Shown here piece after piece: positions 8,872-18,489 of a stretch of DNA of 64,000 bases (position 1 is its first letter; each line of letters begins with the position of its first letter). The notes below the pieces were generated by a model. It was not told where the DNA came from. It searched no databases and saw only the letters and a list, made by a program, of their open reading frames with translations. The stretch is from G965207045 sp965207045 (GTDB lineage: Bacteria > Pseudomonadota > Alphaproteobacteria > Rickettsiales > Anaplasmataceae): positions 806,001-870,000 of the forward strand of contig OZ242261.1 of the NCBI GenBank assembly GCA_965207045.1. The letters run 5' to 3'. The position numbers and the translations under genes were made by a program.

Positions 8872-10725
8872 ATGCCAAAAAAAACAGAGGTAGAATTAGG
8901 AGATGACATTTGCTTCCCAGAACCAACAGGAGAAGAGCTTGAAAAAATGGAAAGTGACAAGAGAAACCATCTTAGACTAGAATCAATAAATACTATTCCA
9001 AAAATAACAGACGAGGAAAAACAGAAAATCAAGTCATTCTGTTTTGGCCACTTAGGAATAACAGAAAAAAAAGATGTTTTTCCAATAGTAAAAACAAACA
9101 AGTTAGATGCTATGATACAAATGTATGAAAAGGTACACAGCTCCGATTTTATAAAAATCGACAACTTTATTTTTGAAAATTATAAATTAGATTCTGCATC
9201 TAATTCAGCCATCAAAAAAAATCAACTAGTAAAACAAGTTAAGTACATTTTCCTACTGAATGAATATAATAATTCTAACCTCGAAGAAGTCTTTCAATTA
9301 ATGAAAGATGCAAAAAAATGTGGTTTTTTAGACAAAAAATATAAAATGTCAGAAAATATAAAGGAAGCTTTTACAACAAGTATTAGCATAGATGATAAAG
9401 GAGAATGGCTTTTTGAAAATATTAAGTATGCTAACGAAATCAAGATCTTAAAAAAAATGGAAAGGGATAATCCAGGAAGCGTAATGCCAAAGATTACTGC
9501 ATTAAAAGCAATGCTTCTTGCAACAGAAGGAGATATACAAGATCTACGTAATCTCATAGAAATAACTCAACTCATGAATGAATCTTTCAACCAACCTACC
9601 TTTACAAATGAAGAGGCTACAAAAAATATGATAGATTATATTCAAAAATACTTCATCATTGACTCTGAATTTAATGTAACAGAAAAAGAATTTATTACAG
9701 AATATCCAGAAATGGTACAAGCAATAGAAGAAGCGGAAGAACTACAAAACAAAAACAGCATTATGTCAAGTATGAAGCAGTACGCTGAAGCAACTCCTCA
9801 AGAAATTATAAGCTATCAAGATATCCATGATTCTATGAATATCTTACAAAATATTGGTTTGGTAATTGATACAAAGAGAAACTTTTTTCCATTCATCCAC
9901 AAAAAACAGATAAATACTACAATAAGAAAATATAAGAATAGTAGCAAAGAAAAAGCGGATCAAGTAGAAAACATTATGAAAACCATAAGAAAAAAAAATA
10001 AAGGAGAAAATTTTTCACAATTACAACTGGAGCTAGCAGTTCATCTTCTACACCTTTACAAAGGAAAAGATAAGCAACTTTTTAACAGACTTCAAAGTTT
10101 CATAACAGATGCACCACATTTACGTTTTACAAATTCTGATAATAGTATGCAACGAACTTTTGTTGCACAATTCAAAAGAACATCAGAAACCAGAGATAAA
10201 GAAGAAAAAGCACAGAAAAGCATTTGGCAAAAGATGAAAGAAAATGAAGATGAACGGGCAAAGATAATAAACACTCTTAGTCTTCTCGACACAGCAGTAG
10301 ACGAAGAAGAAGCTTATATAAATCTTCTTTCTGCTAAAGAAAGATCTCCTGATGATTATATTGAGCAAAGAAATATCACAAAAGAATTTGTAAGCTTCCT
10401 ATATAAAAATGTACAATATGACTATGGGGTGTTTACAGAGCTAACACGGACCAAAATAAAAGAATTTATTGAAAACTTTTTGATGGGTAAAACCATGGAG
10501 ATAGATGCTGATACAATACTCAACAACATGCAACAATACTTGGAAGAACCAGAATCATATGCATCCATTAAAGATATAAATGTTGCTATGACATTGTTAA
10601 GAAATGCACAAATCATTGTAAAAAAACAAGAAAAGGTAGACACAAAATTATTTGAACTAGAATCACCACTTGAGTTCCTCAAACTATACGATAGTTGTGC
10701 AATTATTACATCCAAGAATTATTAA
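8872..10725 (+). CDS. Hypothetical 617-residue helical protein
   Basis: I do not recognise a family. The protein is acidic and lysine-rich, with no signal peptide or membrane segment, and reads as mostly amphipathic helix with short charged linkers. Two regions look like diverged copies of one unit: about residues 303-340 (QYAEATPQEIISYQDIHDSM) and about 563-600 (QYLEEPESYASIKDINVAM). Each is preceded by an acidic helix and followed by a basic segment. The gene stands alone between grxC and ftsZ with its own extended -10. Its composition (K, E, N, I) resembles other lineage-specific cytoplasmic or secreted proteins here. It could be an effector, but nothing in the sequence proves export. Confidence 0.75.
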   Translation: MPKKTEVELGDDICFPEPTGEELEKMESDKRNHLRLESINTIPKITDEEKQKIKSFCFGHLGITEKKDVFPIVKTNKLDAMIQMYEKVHSSDFIKIDNFIFENYKLDSASNSAIKKNQLVKQVKYIFLLNEYNNSNLEEVFQLMKDAKKCGFLDKKYKMSENIKEAFTTSISIDDKGEWLFENIKYANEIKILKKMERDNPGSVMPKITALKAMLLATEGDIQDLRNLIEITQLMNESFNQPTFTNEEATKNMIDYIQKYFIIDSEFNVTEKEFITEYPEMVQAIEEAEELQNKNSIMSSMKQYAEATPQEIISYQDIHDSMNILQNIGLVIDTKRNFFPFIHKKQINTTIRKYKNSSKEKADQVENIMKTIRKKNKGENFSQLQLELAVHLLHLYKGKDKQLFNRLQSFITDAPHLRFTNSDNSMQRTFVAQFKRTSETRDKEEKAQKSIWQKMKENEDERAKIINTLSLLDTAVDEEEAYINLLSAKERSPDDYIEQRNITKEFVSFLYKNVQYDYGVFTELTRTKIKEFIENFLMGKTMEIDADTILNNMQQYLEEPESYASIKDINVAMTLLRNAQIIVKKQEKVDTKLFELESPLEFLKLYDSCAIITSKNY

Positions 10726-10873
10726 TATAAACCAAGAAAATTAGTTACTGTAAAAAAGAAAAGAATTAGGGAGGATAAAAGATGTAAATCAATACCCCTT
10801 GCAGACCATACTAATTTAGCTTGTATAAAGTAATTTAAAGTATTAGAATTATCGGCAGATAGTGTTTAATTTT

Positions 10874-11989
10874 ATGGTTTTAGATTTACGTCTTCCTGAA
10901 AATACAAACTTTCTTCCAAAAATAACAGTCATAGGGATAGGTGGTGCTGGATGCAATGGTGTCAACAACATGATAAAATCTGAATTATCTGGGGTTAACT
11001 TTGTTGCTGCAAATACCGATGCACAATCTTTACATAGTAACCTTGCAGAAAACAAAATACAATTGGGAGACGAACTAACAAAAGGGTTGGGAGCAGGATC
11101 ACTACCAGAAATTGGTCGTGGCGCTGCAGAGGAATCAATCAACGAAATAATTGAACACATATCAAATAGCAATATGCTTTTCATAACAACTGGTATGGGT
11201 GGAGGAACTGGTACAGGTGCTGCACCAGTTATCGCCAAAGTAGCGCGTGAGTATAAAATATTGACTGTAGGAGTTGTAACAAAACCATTTCATTTCGAAG
11301 GTGCCCATAGAATGAAAGTTGCAGAATTAGGGCTTGGAGAATTGCAAAAACATGTTGATACACTCATAGTGATTCCAAACCAAAATTTATTTCGCATAGC
11401 TGATGAAAAAACAACCTTTGCAGATGCATTTACTATGGCTGATACCGTATTAAACGCTGGTGTCAAAGGTATAACAGACTTAATGGTTGTACCTGGTCTA
11501 ATTAATCTTGACTTTGCTGATATACGCTCTGTAATGAGTGAAATGGGCAAAGCCATGATGGGTACTGGTGAAGCTTCTGGAGATGGAAGAGCACTAAAAG
11601 CAGCAGAAGAAGCAATTTCAAACCCACTGTTAGACAATATCTCAATGAATGGTGCAAAAGGAATATTGATTAACATCACTGGTGGTAAGGATATGACACT
11701 GTTTGAAGTCGATAACGCAGCTAATAGGATTCGTGAAGAAGCACAAACCGATGCAAATATTATATTCGGATCTACCTTCGATGAAAGTTTAGATGGCAAG
11801 ATGCGTGTTTCAGTTGTTGCAACTGGAATAGACAATGAAGAAGATAATGATGAAATTAAGAATGATGCCCAATCTTTATTTTCTCAAACCTCTACACCAA
11901 AATTTTCAAATGATTCTTTGGAGAATATAATAGATAAGGATATACTTGACGTACCTGCATTTATGCGTCGCAAGAAAGATAAGTTGTGA
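10874..11989 (+). CDS. ftsZ: Cell division protein FtsZ
   Basis: FtsZ is the tubulin-like GTPase that forms the cytokinetic ring. Visible: the N-terminal nucleotide-binding loop GIGGAGCNGVNNM, the tubulin signature GGGTGTGAAP (about residue 107), the synergy-loop region LINLDFADIRSVM with the catalytic aspartate, and a short C-terminal tail ending VPAFMRRKKDKL, like the conserved FtsA-binding peptide. At about 371 residues it is close to the compact FtsZ of Anaplasmataceae. The frame also allows a GTG at 10862; I prefer the ATG at 10874 because it matches the usual length before the first beta strand. The stop overlaps the start of the EVE gene as GTGA, so the two are translationally linked. 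Confidence 0.96.
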   Translation: MVLDLRLPENTNFLPKITVIGIGGAGCNGVNNMIKSELSGVNFVAANTDAQSLHSNLAENKIQLGDELTKGLGAGSLPEIGRGAAEESINEIIEHISNSNMLFITTGMGGGTGTGAAPVIAKVAREYKILTVGVVTKPFHFEGAHRMKVAELGLGELQKHVDTLIVIPNQNLFRIADEKTTFADAFTMADTVLNAGVKGITDLMVVPGLINLDFADIRSVMSEMGKAMMGTGEASGDGRALKAAEEAISNPLLDNISMNGAKGILINITGGKDMTLFEVDNAANRIREEAQTDANIIFGSTFDESLDGKMRVSVVATGIDNEEDNDEIKNDAQSLFSQTSTPKFSNDSLENIIDKDILDVPAFMRRKKDKL

Positions 11990-12387
11990 AATATTGGCTA
12001 TTAAAATCAGAACCTAGCAAATACTCTTGGCAGGATTTATGCAAAGATGAAAAAACTCTATGGGATGGTGTGAAAAATTACCAAGCTATCAATAATATGA
12101 AACAAATGTCTATTGGAGACCTAGCTTTCTTTTACCATTCCAATCAAGGAAAAGAAATAGTGGGTGTGATTGAGATCAGCAAGGAATTTTATGTACATGA
12201 AAAAATGGAAGGTGTAGTAGAGGTTCGATATCACTCTAAAATAGAAAAACCTGTAACTTTAAAGGAAATTAAGAGCAATGCACATCTGAAAAATATTGCC
12301 CTTGTAAAACAACCAAGACTATCAGTCATGATAATCCCAGCTATAGAATGGAACACTATCATACAATTAAGTAATAATGTATCTTAA
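11986..12387 (+). CDS. EVE-domain protein
   Basis: A 133-residue protein of the EVE (thymocyte nuclear protein 1-like) family. The fold is PUA-related and thought to bind modified nucleotides in nucleic acids. Visible: the opening strand YWLLKSEPSKYSW, then LWDGVKNYQAINNMKQMSIGD and the AFFYHS strand, all typical of the family. The start is a GTG whose last two bases begin the ftsZ stop (GTGA). Coupling to ftsZ is likely positional rather than functional. The ligand is unknown. Confidence 0.88.
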   Translation: MKYWLLKSEPSKYSWQDLCKDEKTLWDGVKNYQAINNMKQMSIGDLAFFYHSNQGKEIVGVIEISKEFYVHEKMEGVVEVRYHSKIEKPVTLKEIKSNAHLKNIALVKQPRLSVMIIPAIEWNTIIQLSNNVS

Positions 12388-12429
12388 ATTGTGTTTTGTA
12401 AATATAGAAAAATTGCTATCAATCACAAG

Positions 12430-14313
12430 TTAAGCAGCAGCATATTTATCATTACCATCTACTACAAGCTGTTTTTCACCAATATCACTTAATTTACAGG
12501 GAGGTAGATCACCATCTATCGTTTTGTTTGCACCCACTCTTTGCTTATCATAAACCTCACTTATAAAATTATCATACCAACAGCCACATAAGTATTTGAC
12601 AAGTTTTACTGGATATGGGTAAGCCAACAGCTCTTTCACTGCAAACAAAAGGTTTTCAACCTTTTCACTTTCCGATATAGTTTTACATATTTTATTTTTA
12701 CAAATTTGAGAAAGAGCCAGAGGCTCTTTTCCTAAATCATCAATGTTTTGCAAAAAATTCTCTAAACATAGATCATAATAAAAATTAGGATAATATTCCA
12801 CTCTAACACTTTGTAAATTGTCATTGTTACGCAGCAAATCTTTCATGCAGATTATTGGAGTAACCCGAATATTAGAATGCAAAAAAAAATTACCTTGCTT
12901 CAATTCTTCTTTTAATTCCGAAGTAATAGTGGCTCCAGCTTCGATCAGCGATTCAGCTCCTAAAAATCTACACTTAGAATCTATATTCATAATTGCTAAC
13001 TTTAGTGCTGATTCACCAGCCTTATTTTGTATATTTACTTCAGCACCTGCCCCGATCAGTAATTTAATTATTTCCTCTTGTCTATCCCAATCACAACATT
13101 CTTTTATTGATGCATGCAATGCTGTTCTTCCATTTTCTTGCTGCATATTAACTTTAGCACCAGCTTCAATCAGTAATTTAACCATAATTGTGTGCCCTCC
13201 CTTAGCTGCTAAATATAATGGTGTACCCCAATCACTCATTTTATTGACGTCAGCACCCGCTTCAATCAGTAACTTAACTATATCTACTAATCCATTACAA
13301 ACAGCATAATGTAGCGCTGCACGTTTACCACTTTTATATGGACTAATACCATCAATTTCAGCACCTGCTTGAATTAATAACGTAAGTAATTCTTTGAAAT
13401 CATCACGTCCTTGAAAGCAGGGTTCGGCAAAATTAACTACTTTAAGGAGGGGAGTAAACCCAAAATCATTTCTCATATTGACATCAATACCTCCCTCCTC
13501 AATCAAAAATTGAATAATTTCCACTTTATAAAAACTAGAGTATCCTATGCTCGGCACAATCCGCCCATACCGGTTTTCTGATTCAATAATTTTCAGGTTA
13601 AAACAACGCAAACATGCTAAGTCCAGCACAGTCTCCCCATCTGGACTTTTCATATTAAGATCAGCACCAGCTTTAACAAGTAGTTTAATTATTTCTTCTG
13701 AGTTCTTTTCCTTATAATATTCCTGCATCTCTCTAAATAAAATTTTAGTCAGTCTCCTTCCACTTACTTCATAATCTCGCAGCACTTTTCTTACCTTTTC
13801 TACATTCCTACTCTTAATAGTTCTTTCTATTAGAAAAGTACTACTTTTACACTTAGCACCAGCTGCAATCAGTAATTCAATTATCATTTCTGACTTTAAA
13901 TCATAATCTCTACTGAGTTCTCTAGATAAAGCTCTATTTAGTATACTACTCCCACTAACTTTATAATCTTGTAACAACTCTATTACTTTTTCTACATTCC
14001 TACTCTCGATAGCTTTTTCTATTAGAAAAGCACTACTTTTACACTTAGCACCAGCTTTAATCAGTAATTCAATTATTATTTCTGACGCTACATCATAATC
14101 TCTACTGAGTTCTCTAGATAAAGCTCTATTTAGTAGTATACTACTTCCACTAACTTTATAATCTTGTAACAACTCTATTACTTTTCCTACACTCCTACTC
14201 TTAATAGTTCTTTCTAGTAGAAAAATAATTCTCAACCTCCGATATAATTTTCGAAACCACCCCAATAAAGCACTAACCCAATTCTGATATAATCCTTTAC
14301 GCAATCTTAACAT
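12430..14313 (-). CDS. Ankyrin-repeat protein with conserved C-terminal tail
   Basis: About 627 residues. The frame opens at 14355, but the ATG at 14313 has a good Shine-Dalgarno (AGAGGTG about 8 bases before it) and avoids overlapping the upstream gene, so I chose it. The N-terminal 200 residues contain three diverged copies of a unit SRNVEKVIELLQDYKVSGSS...LLI.AGAKCKSS. About eight ankyrin repeats follow (for example GADLNMKSPDGETVLDLA and GADVNKMSDWGTPLYLAAKG). The last 100 residues (from LSQICKNKI to RVGANKTIDGDLP..KLSDIGE) match the tail of the neighbouring 919-residue protein. No signal peptide is clear. A host-directed effector role is an inference from the family. Confidence 0.87.
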   Translation of the reverse strand: MLRLRKGLYQNWVSALLGWFRKLYRRLRIIFLLERTIKSRSVGKVIELLQDYKVSGSSILLNRALSRELSRDYDVASEIIIELLIKAGAKCKSSAFLIEKAIESRNVEKVIELLQDYKVSGSSILNRALSRELSRDYDLKSEMIIELLIAAGAKCKSSTFLIERTIKSRNVEKVRKVLRDYEVSGRRLTKILFREMQEYYKEKNSEEIIKLLVKAGADLNMKSPDGETVLDLACLRCFNLKIIESENRYGRIVPSIGYSSFYKVEIIQFLIEEGGIDVNMRNDFGFTPLLKVVNFAEPCFQGRDDFKELLTLLIQAGAEIDGISPYKSGKRAALHYAVCNGLVDIVKLLIEAGADVNKMSDWGTPLYLAAKGGHTIMVKLLIEAGAKVNMQQENGRTALHASIKECCDWDRQEEIIKLLIGAGAEVNIQNKAGESALKLAIMNIDSKCRFLGAESLIEAGATITSELKEELKQGNFFLHSNIRVTPIICMKDLLRNNDNLQSVRVEYYPNFYYDLCLENFLQNIDDLGKEPLALSQICKNKICKTISESEKVENLLFAVKELLAYPYPVKLVKYLCGCWYDNFISEVYDKQRVGANKTIDGDLPPCKLSDIGEKQLVVDGNDKYAAA

Positions 14314-14332
14314 AATTAATACACCTCTCTTA

Positions 14333-17092
14333 TCAATATAATTTATCATTACCACCTATCACAAGCTGTTCTTCACCAATATCACTTAATTTACGGGAAG
14401 GTAGGTCACCATCTATAGTTTTGTTTGCACCCACTCTTTGCTTCTTTTGCTTATTATAAACCTGACTTACATAATCATCATACTCATAGTCCAATAAATA
14501 TGTGACAATTTTTATTGGCAATAATGACAACAACCCTTCTACTGCAGATAAAAAATTTGGAAAATCTTTATTCGTTAATATAATCTTACGTATTTTATTT
14601 TTACAAATTTGAGAAAGAGGCAGGGTATTTTTTTCGTCCGAATTATAAATTTCTTCGCTCTTTTTCGAAGCACTGTATACATATTTTTTTAATTCCGAAG
14701 TAACAACAGTGGCTCCAGCTTCAACAAGTAAGTTAATTATTGTTAAAAACTCATCTTTGTAATTTCCATAAAGACTTAATTCTGATTCACCCAAGTTATT
14801 TCGTATATTCAATTCAGCACCTACTCCAATCAGTAATTTAACTAACTCCACGTGCCCACAATTAGTCGCTATTTGTAGTGCTGTTTCTCCTCTTTCATTC
14901 ATCAGATTAACTGTAGCACCAGTTTCAATCAGTAATTTAACTACCCCCACGTGCCCATAATAACAAGCCACGTGCAATGCTGTTTCTCCTCCTTCATCCA
15001 TCATATTAACTTTAGCACCAGCTTCAATCAGTAATTTAACTACCCCCACGTGCCCATAACAACAAACCACATGCAGTGCTGTTTCTCCTCCTTCATCCAT
15101 CATATTAACTGTAGCATCAGCTTCAATCAGTAATCTAACTATCTTCACATGCCCACAACGAGACGCTATTTGCAGTGCTGGTTCATCCATCATATTAACT
15201 GCAGCACCAGCTTTAATCAGTAATTTAACTAACTCCACGTGCCCACAACGAGTTACTATTTGTAGTGCTGGTTCATCCATCATATTAACTGCAGCACCAG
15301 CTTTAATCAGTAATTTAACTAACTCCACGTGCCCACGACGAGTTGCTATTTGTAGTGCTGTTTCTCCTTCTTCATTTCTCATATTAACTTTAGCACCAGC
15401 TTCAATCAGTAATTTAACTAACTCCACGTGCCCACGACGAGTTGCTATTTGTAGTGCTGTTTCTACTTCTTTATCTCTCCTCATATTAACTTTAGCACCA
15501 GCTTTAATCAGTAATTTAACTACCCCCACGTGCCTATAACAACAAGCCCAATGCAGTGCTGTTTTTCCTCCTTCATCCATCATATTAACTGCAGCACCAG
15601 TTTCAATCAGTAATTTAACTACCTCCACGTCCTCATAACAACAAGCCAAATGCAGTGCTGTTTTTCCTCTTTTATTTATCATATTAACTGTAGCACCAGC
15701 TTCAATCAGTAATCTAACTATCTTCACATGCCCGCAACGAACGACCGCTTGTAGTACTGTTTCTCCTACTTCATCATCCATCATATTAACTTTAGCACCA
15801 GCTTCAATCAGTAATTTAACCATATTCACATGCCCACAACGAGTTGCTATTTGTAGTGCTGTTTCTCCTTCTTCATTTCTCATATTAACTTTAGCACCAG
15901 CTTCAATCAGTAATTTAACTAACTCCACGTGCCCACGACGAGTTGCTATTTGTAGTGCTGCTTTTCCTTCTTTATATCTCATATTAACTTTAGCACCAGT
16001 TTCAATCAGTAATTTAACTACCTCCACGTACCCACAACGAGTTGCTATTTGTAGTGCTGTTTCTCCTTCTTTATCTCTCACATTAACTTTAGCACCCAAT
16101 TCAATCAGTAATTTAACTAACTCCACGTGCCCACGACGAGTTGCTATTTGTAGTGCTGCTTTTCCTTCTTTATATCTCATATTAACTTTAGCACCAGTTT
16201 CAATCAGTAATTTAACTACCTCCACGTACCCACAACGAGTTGCTATTTGTAGTGCTGTTTCTCCTTCTTTATCTCTCACATTAACTTTAGCACCCAATTC
16301 AATCAGTAATTTTACCATATTTATATTCTGAGGATTAGAGTATTTAACTGCTAGATACAACGCAGTCTGGCCATAACAGTTCTCCAAATTGAGATCAGCA
16401 CCTGATTCAAACAGTAACCTAATTATTTCTTCTTTTTCATCCCATGCGTAATCTCCTCTCACTATTGCATGCAATACTGCTTCTCTATTACCCACATTAA
16501 CTGGAGCACCTGCTTCAATAAGTAATTTAATAATCTTGGTATTTTTATGAGAGCTGGAAGCTGCCATACACAGCACACCCTCATCACAATAGTGCTCTTC
16601 TTTTAGTAAATTGAGATCAGCACCTGATTCAAACAGTAACGTAATTAATTCTTCGTTCTGACATTTAATTTCTTCTGTTTCTCCTCGAAAAGCATTGTAA
16701 ACTACTCTATACAGCAGATTATAAGTAACTTTTACATTGGGATCAGCACCCTTGTAAATCAGCCATTTGACAAATTCTATATTACAAGATTCATATGCTA
16801 TACTTAGTGTAGTATCACCACATTCGTCTTTTATATTAATATCAGCACCCGCCTCAATTAGTAATTTAACTATTGTTGACCATTCTTCGTTATTCCTATG
16901 GTTAGAAATGACTTCATCTAAAACTACATCCAGTGTACATTTTTCATACTCACTTCGTAGCAATTCTTTGAATTTGTCTATGTTATTACTCTCGATAACT
17001 GATATTAGGGATAAATAATACGTACCTCTATACAACCTTCGATTTGATTTTTTCATAAGAATTAAAATTGAACATAATTTATTGTATATCAA
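14333..17092 (-). CDS. Large ankyrin-repeat protein (about 21 repeats)
   Basis: A 919-residue paralogue of the downstream gene. It contains about 21 ankyrin repeats of the form GAKVNMRxKEGxTALQIATRCGHVELVKLLIEA, flanked by more diverged repeats at both ends. It ends in the same C-terminal tail (LSQICKNKI...RVGANKTIDGDLPSRKLSDIGE). Several repeats are nearly identical in DNA, including an exact 198-bp tandem duplication, so the array is young and expanding or shrinking by recombination. Two consecutive repeats read VNMMDEPALQI and lack four residues (GGET) of the beta-hairpin. The start could also be the internal ATG at 17056 (MKKSNRRLYRGTYY). It is followed by its paralogue on the same strand after 19 bases. 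Likely a secreted protein-binding effector, by family only. Confidence 0.88.
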   Translation of the reverse strand: MIYNKLCSILILMKKSNRRLYRGTYYLSLISVIESNNIDKFKELLRSEYEKCTLDVVLDEVISNHRNNEEWSTIVKLLIEAGADINIKDECGDTTLSIAYESCNIEFVKWLIYKGADPNVKVTYNLLYRVVYNAFRGETEEIKCQNEELITLLFESGADLNLLKEEHYCDEGVLCMAASSSHKNTKIIKLLIEAGAPVNVGNREAVLHAIVRGDYAWDEKEEIIRLLFESGADLNLENCYGQTALYLAVKYSNPQNINMVKLLIELGAKVNVRDKEGETALQIATRCGYVEVVKLLIETGAKVNMRYKEGKAALQIATRRGHVELVKLLIELGAKVNVRDKEGETALQIATRCGYVEVVKLLIETGAKVNMRYKEGKAALQIATRRGHVELVKLLIEAGAKVNMRNEEGETALQIATRCGHVNMVKLLIEAGAKVNMMDDEVGETVLQAVVRCGHVKIVRLLIEAGATVNMINKRGKTALHLACCYEDVEVVKLLIETGAAVNMMDEGGKTALHWACCYRHVGVVKLLIKAGAKVNMRRDKEVETALQIATRRGHVELVKLLIEAGAKVNMRNEEGETALQIATRRGHVELVKLLIKAGAAVNMMDEPALQIVTRCGHVELVKLLIKAGAAVNMMDEPALQIASRCGHVKIVRLLIEADATVNMMDEGGETALHVVCCYGHVGVVKLLIEAGAKVNMMDEGGETALHVACYYGHVGVVKLLIETGATVNLMNERGETALQIATNCGHVELVKLLIGVGAELNIRNNLGESELSLYGNYKDEFLTIINLLVEAGATVVTSELKKYVYSASKKSEEIYNSDEKNTLPLSQICKNKIRKIILTNKDFPNFLSAVEGLLSLLPIKIVTYLLDYEYDDYVSQVYNKQKKQRVGANKTIDGDLPSRKLSDIGEEQLVIGGNDKLY
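15903..16298 (-). repeat. Exact 198-bp tandem duplication (two ankyrin repeats per unit)
   Basis: Copy 1 spans 15903-16100 and copy 2 spans 16101-16298. I found no difference between them by eye. Each encodes two 33-residue repeats (GAKVNVRDKEG.. and GAKVNMRYKEG..). Identity at DNA level including third positions implies a very recent event. Confidence 0.85.
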
Positions 17093-17227
17093 ACTTATAA
17101 TACTATTAATTAATCAATAAAATTCTTCTGTCAATAATAATTACTAAACTTTTTTTATCTCTACAAAAATAATTCTTAGCACAAAAAGCAATAAAAGTGA
17201 TACACGCAATAATATATACTCATGTAA

Positions 17228-18433
17228 TTAAGCAATTGCACTTTCTAGTTCAACAGCGTGCTCCATATACATATCTCTGTGAATAGATAAAAGATACTGC
17301 CATTCCTCATTAAAATCATTTAGCCTTGTGAGCCAAAAATTTTTTTCGTTTGTAAGTAAGTGACACACAATCTCAGCAGTCAAAGGCGCAGCAGCTGTTG
17401 TTCCAGTATTCATACCACCAACAATAATCAGCCGTCTTCGAGATGAAATTGGTTGTGTTACAAGAATTGGTACATCATTATCTGTAAACGCTCTGAAACA
17501 GACTTTATCCATTACCTTCAAAGTATTACAAAATTTTTGTGCTAGTAGTAAATTTTTTTTGTTTAGAGCTGCCATTTGTTCTTTGCATAAACTGTTAACG
17601 TCAAAACCAACAGCAGCATAGCCACCACCTATAACGCATTTCTGATTTCCAATAGGAGTATAATTAAGCTGCCATAAATCCTTTTTTTGATGCATTTGCA
17701 TATTTTTCTTCTCTTTAGACTTACCTTTAAGCCAACCTCCACCAATTGCAAAAATTCTATTTGCTACTTCAGTATATTGCAATAATTGATTATCATACGC
17801 TCCTACAGCCAATATTATGCTTTGCGCACCTTGCTGTAATAAGGATGACCATATTATTTCGCTTTCAAATTGTAAAAATACTCCATTTGCTTCCAAATAA
17901 TTAAGTATATTAATAGCTAAACTATGTATACATAGCGAAAACTCTAAATTATTTACACAATTTCTCTTACATAATCTCTTCACACCATAAACAATCTTTG
18001 TATTACAGAAGAGTTCTCCATACTCAAAAATGAGATCATGCCAAATATTAATTGAGGTAGTGTTATATTGTTTATAAAAACTTAATAATTTAGAATTAAA
18101 CCCATGAAATGATTGAGCAAGAGTTCTCCTTATCAACCATTTTTTTTCCTCATTAGAAAATTCTGCTTTACCAAGCCAACCACCTGTATTAACCTTCTTT
18201 TGCAATAATCTTTTATTCAAGCACATCACATTTCGGTTATAACCCTCCGTGCATGTTATATGCTTTGGAGACATACCAGACCAAGTTGCCCCATCACAAT
18301 TCTTCATAATTGCTTTACGCGGATCAGAATTCTTTGTTGTAATTGTAATATCAGACTTAGGGTTATTTTTTTTTATCATAAAAGCAATAAATAAAGCCTC
18401 TATCCCTCCTCCAACAATCAAAATTTTCTCCAT
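17228..18433 (-). CDS. FAD-dependent oxidoreductase (DadA/glycine oxidase-like)
   Basis: A 401-residue flavoprotein. The N-terminus carries a dinucleotide-binding fold IVGGGIEALFIAFMIKK. The C-terminal part has a second conserved stretch, IIVGGMNTGTTAAAPLTAEIV, typical of the FAD-closing segment of D-amino-acid oxidase-like enzymes. The substrate cannot be read from the sequence. It has no signal peptide or membrane helix. The gene diverges from tRNA-Leu on the other strand. A role in amino-acid or cofactor oxidation is only a family-level guess. Confidence 0.75.
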   Translation of the reverse strand: MEKILIVGGGIEALFIAFMIKKNNPKSDITITTKNSDPRKAIMKNCDGATWSGMSPKHITCTEGYNRNVMCLNKRLLQKKVNTGGWLGKAEFSNEEKKWLIRRTLAQSFHGFNSKLLSFYKQYNTTSINIWHDLIFEYGELFCNTKIVYGVKRLCKRNCVNNLEFSLCIHSLAINILNYLEANGVFLQFESEIIWSSLLQQGAQSIILAVGAYDNQLLQYTEVANRIFAIGGGWLKGKSKEKKNMQMHQKKDLWQLNYTPIGNQKCVIGGGYAAVGFDVNSLCKEQMAALNKKNLLLAQKFCNTLKVMDKVCFRAFTDNDVPILVTQPISSRRRLIIVGGMNTGTTAAAPLTAEIVCHLLTNEKNFWLTRLNDFNEEWQYLLSIHRDMYMEHAVELESAIA

Positions 18434-18447
18434 ACTAAATGTGCAAT

Positions 18448-18475
18448 TGTCTTATTCCTATTTTATGCTATCCTT
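18448..18475 (+). promoter_or_regulatory. Possible promoter for tRNA-Leu
   Basis: TTGTCT at 18448-18453 and TATCCT at 18470-18475, 16 bases apart, end 14 bases before the mature tRNA 5' end. Both hexamers match consensus at four of six positions. Confidence 0.35.
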
Positions 18476-18489
18476 TGGAAAAAGTCTGT

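Noticed and set aside
12818..13309. 163-residue plus-strand open frame
   Set aside because: It is antisense to the ankyrin array; its repeated pattern is a shadow of the ankyrin repeats on the minus strand.
14333..17092. CRISPR array
   Set aside because: The regular spacing of about 99 bases is the ankyrin repeat unit in an open frame; there are no short palindromic repeats with unique spacers.
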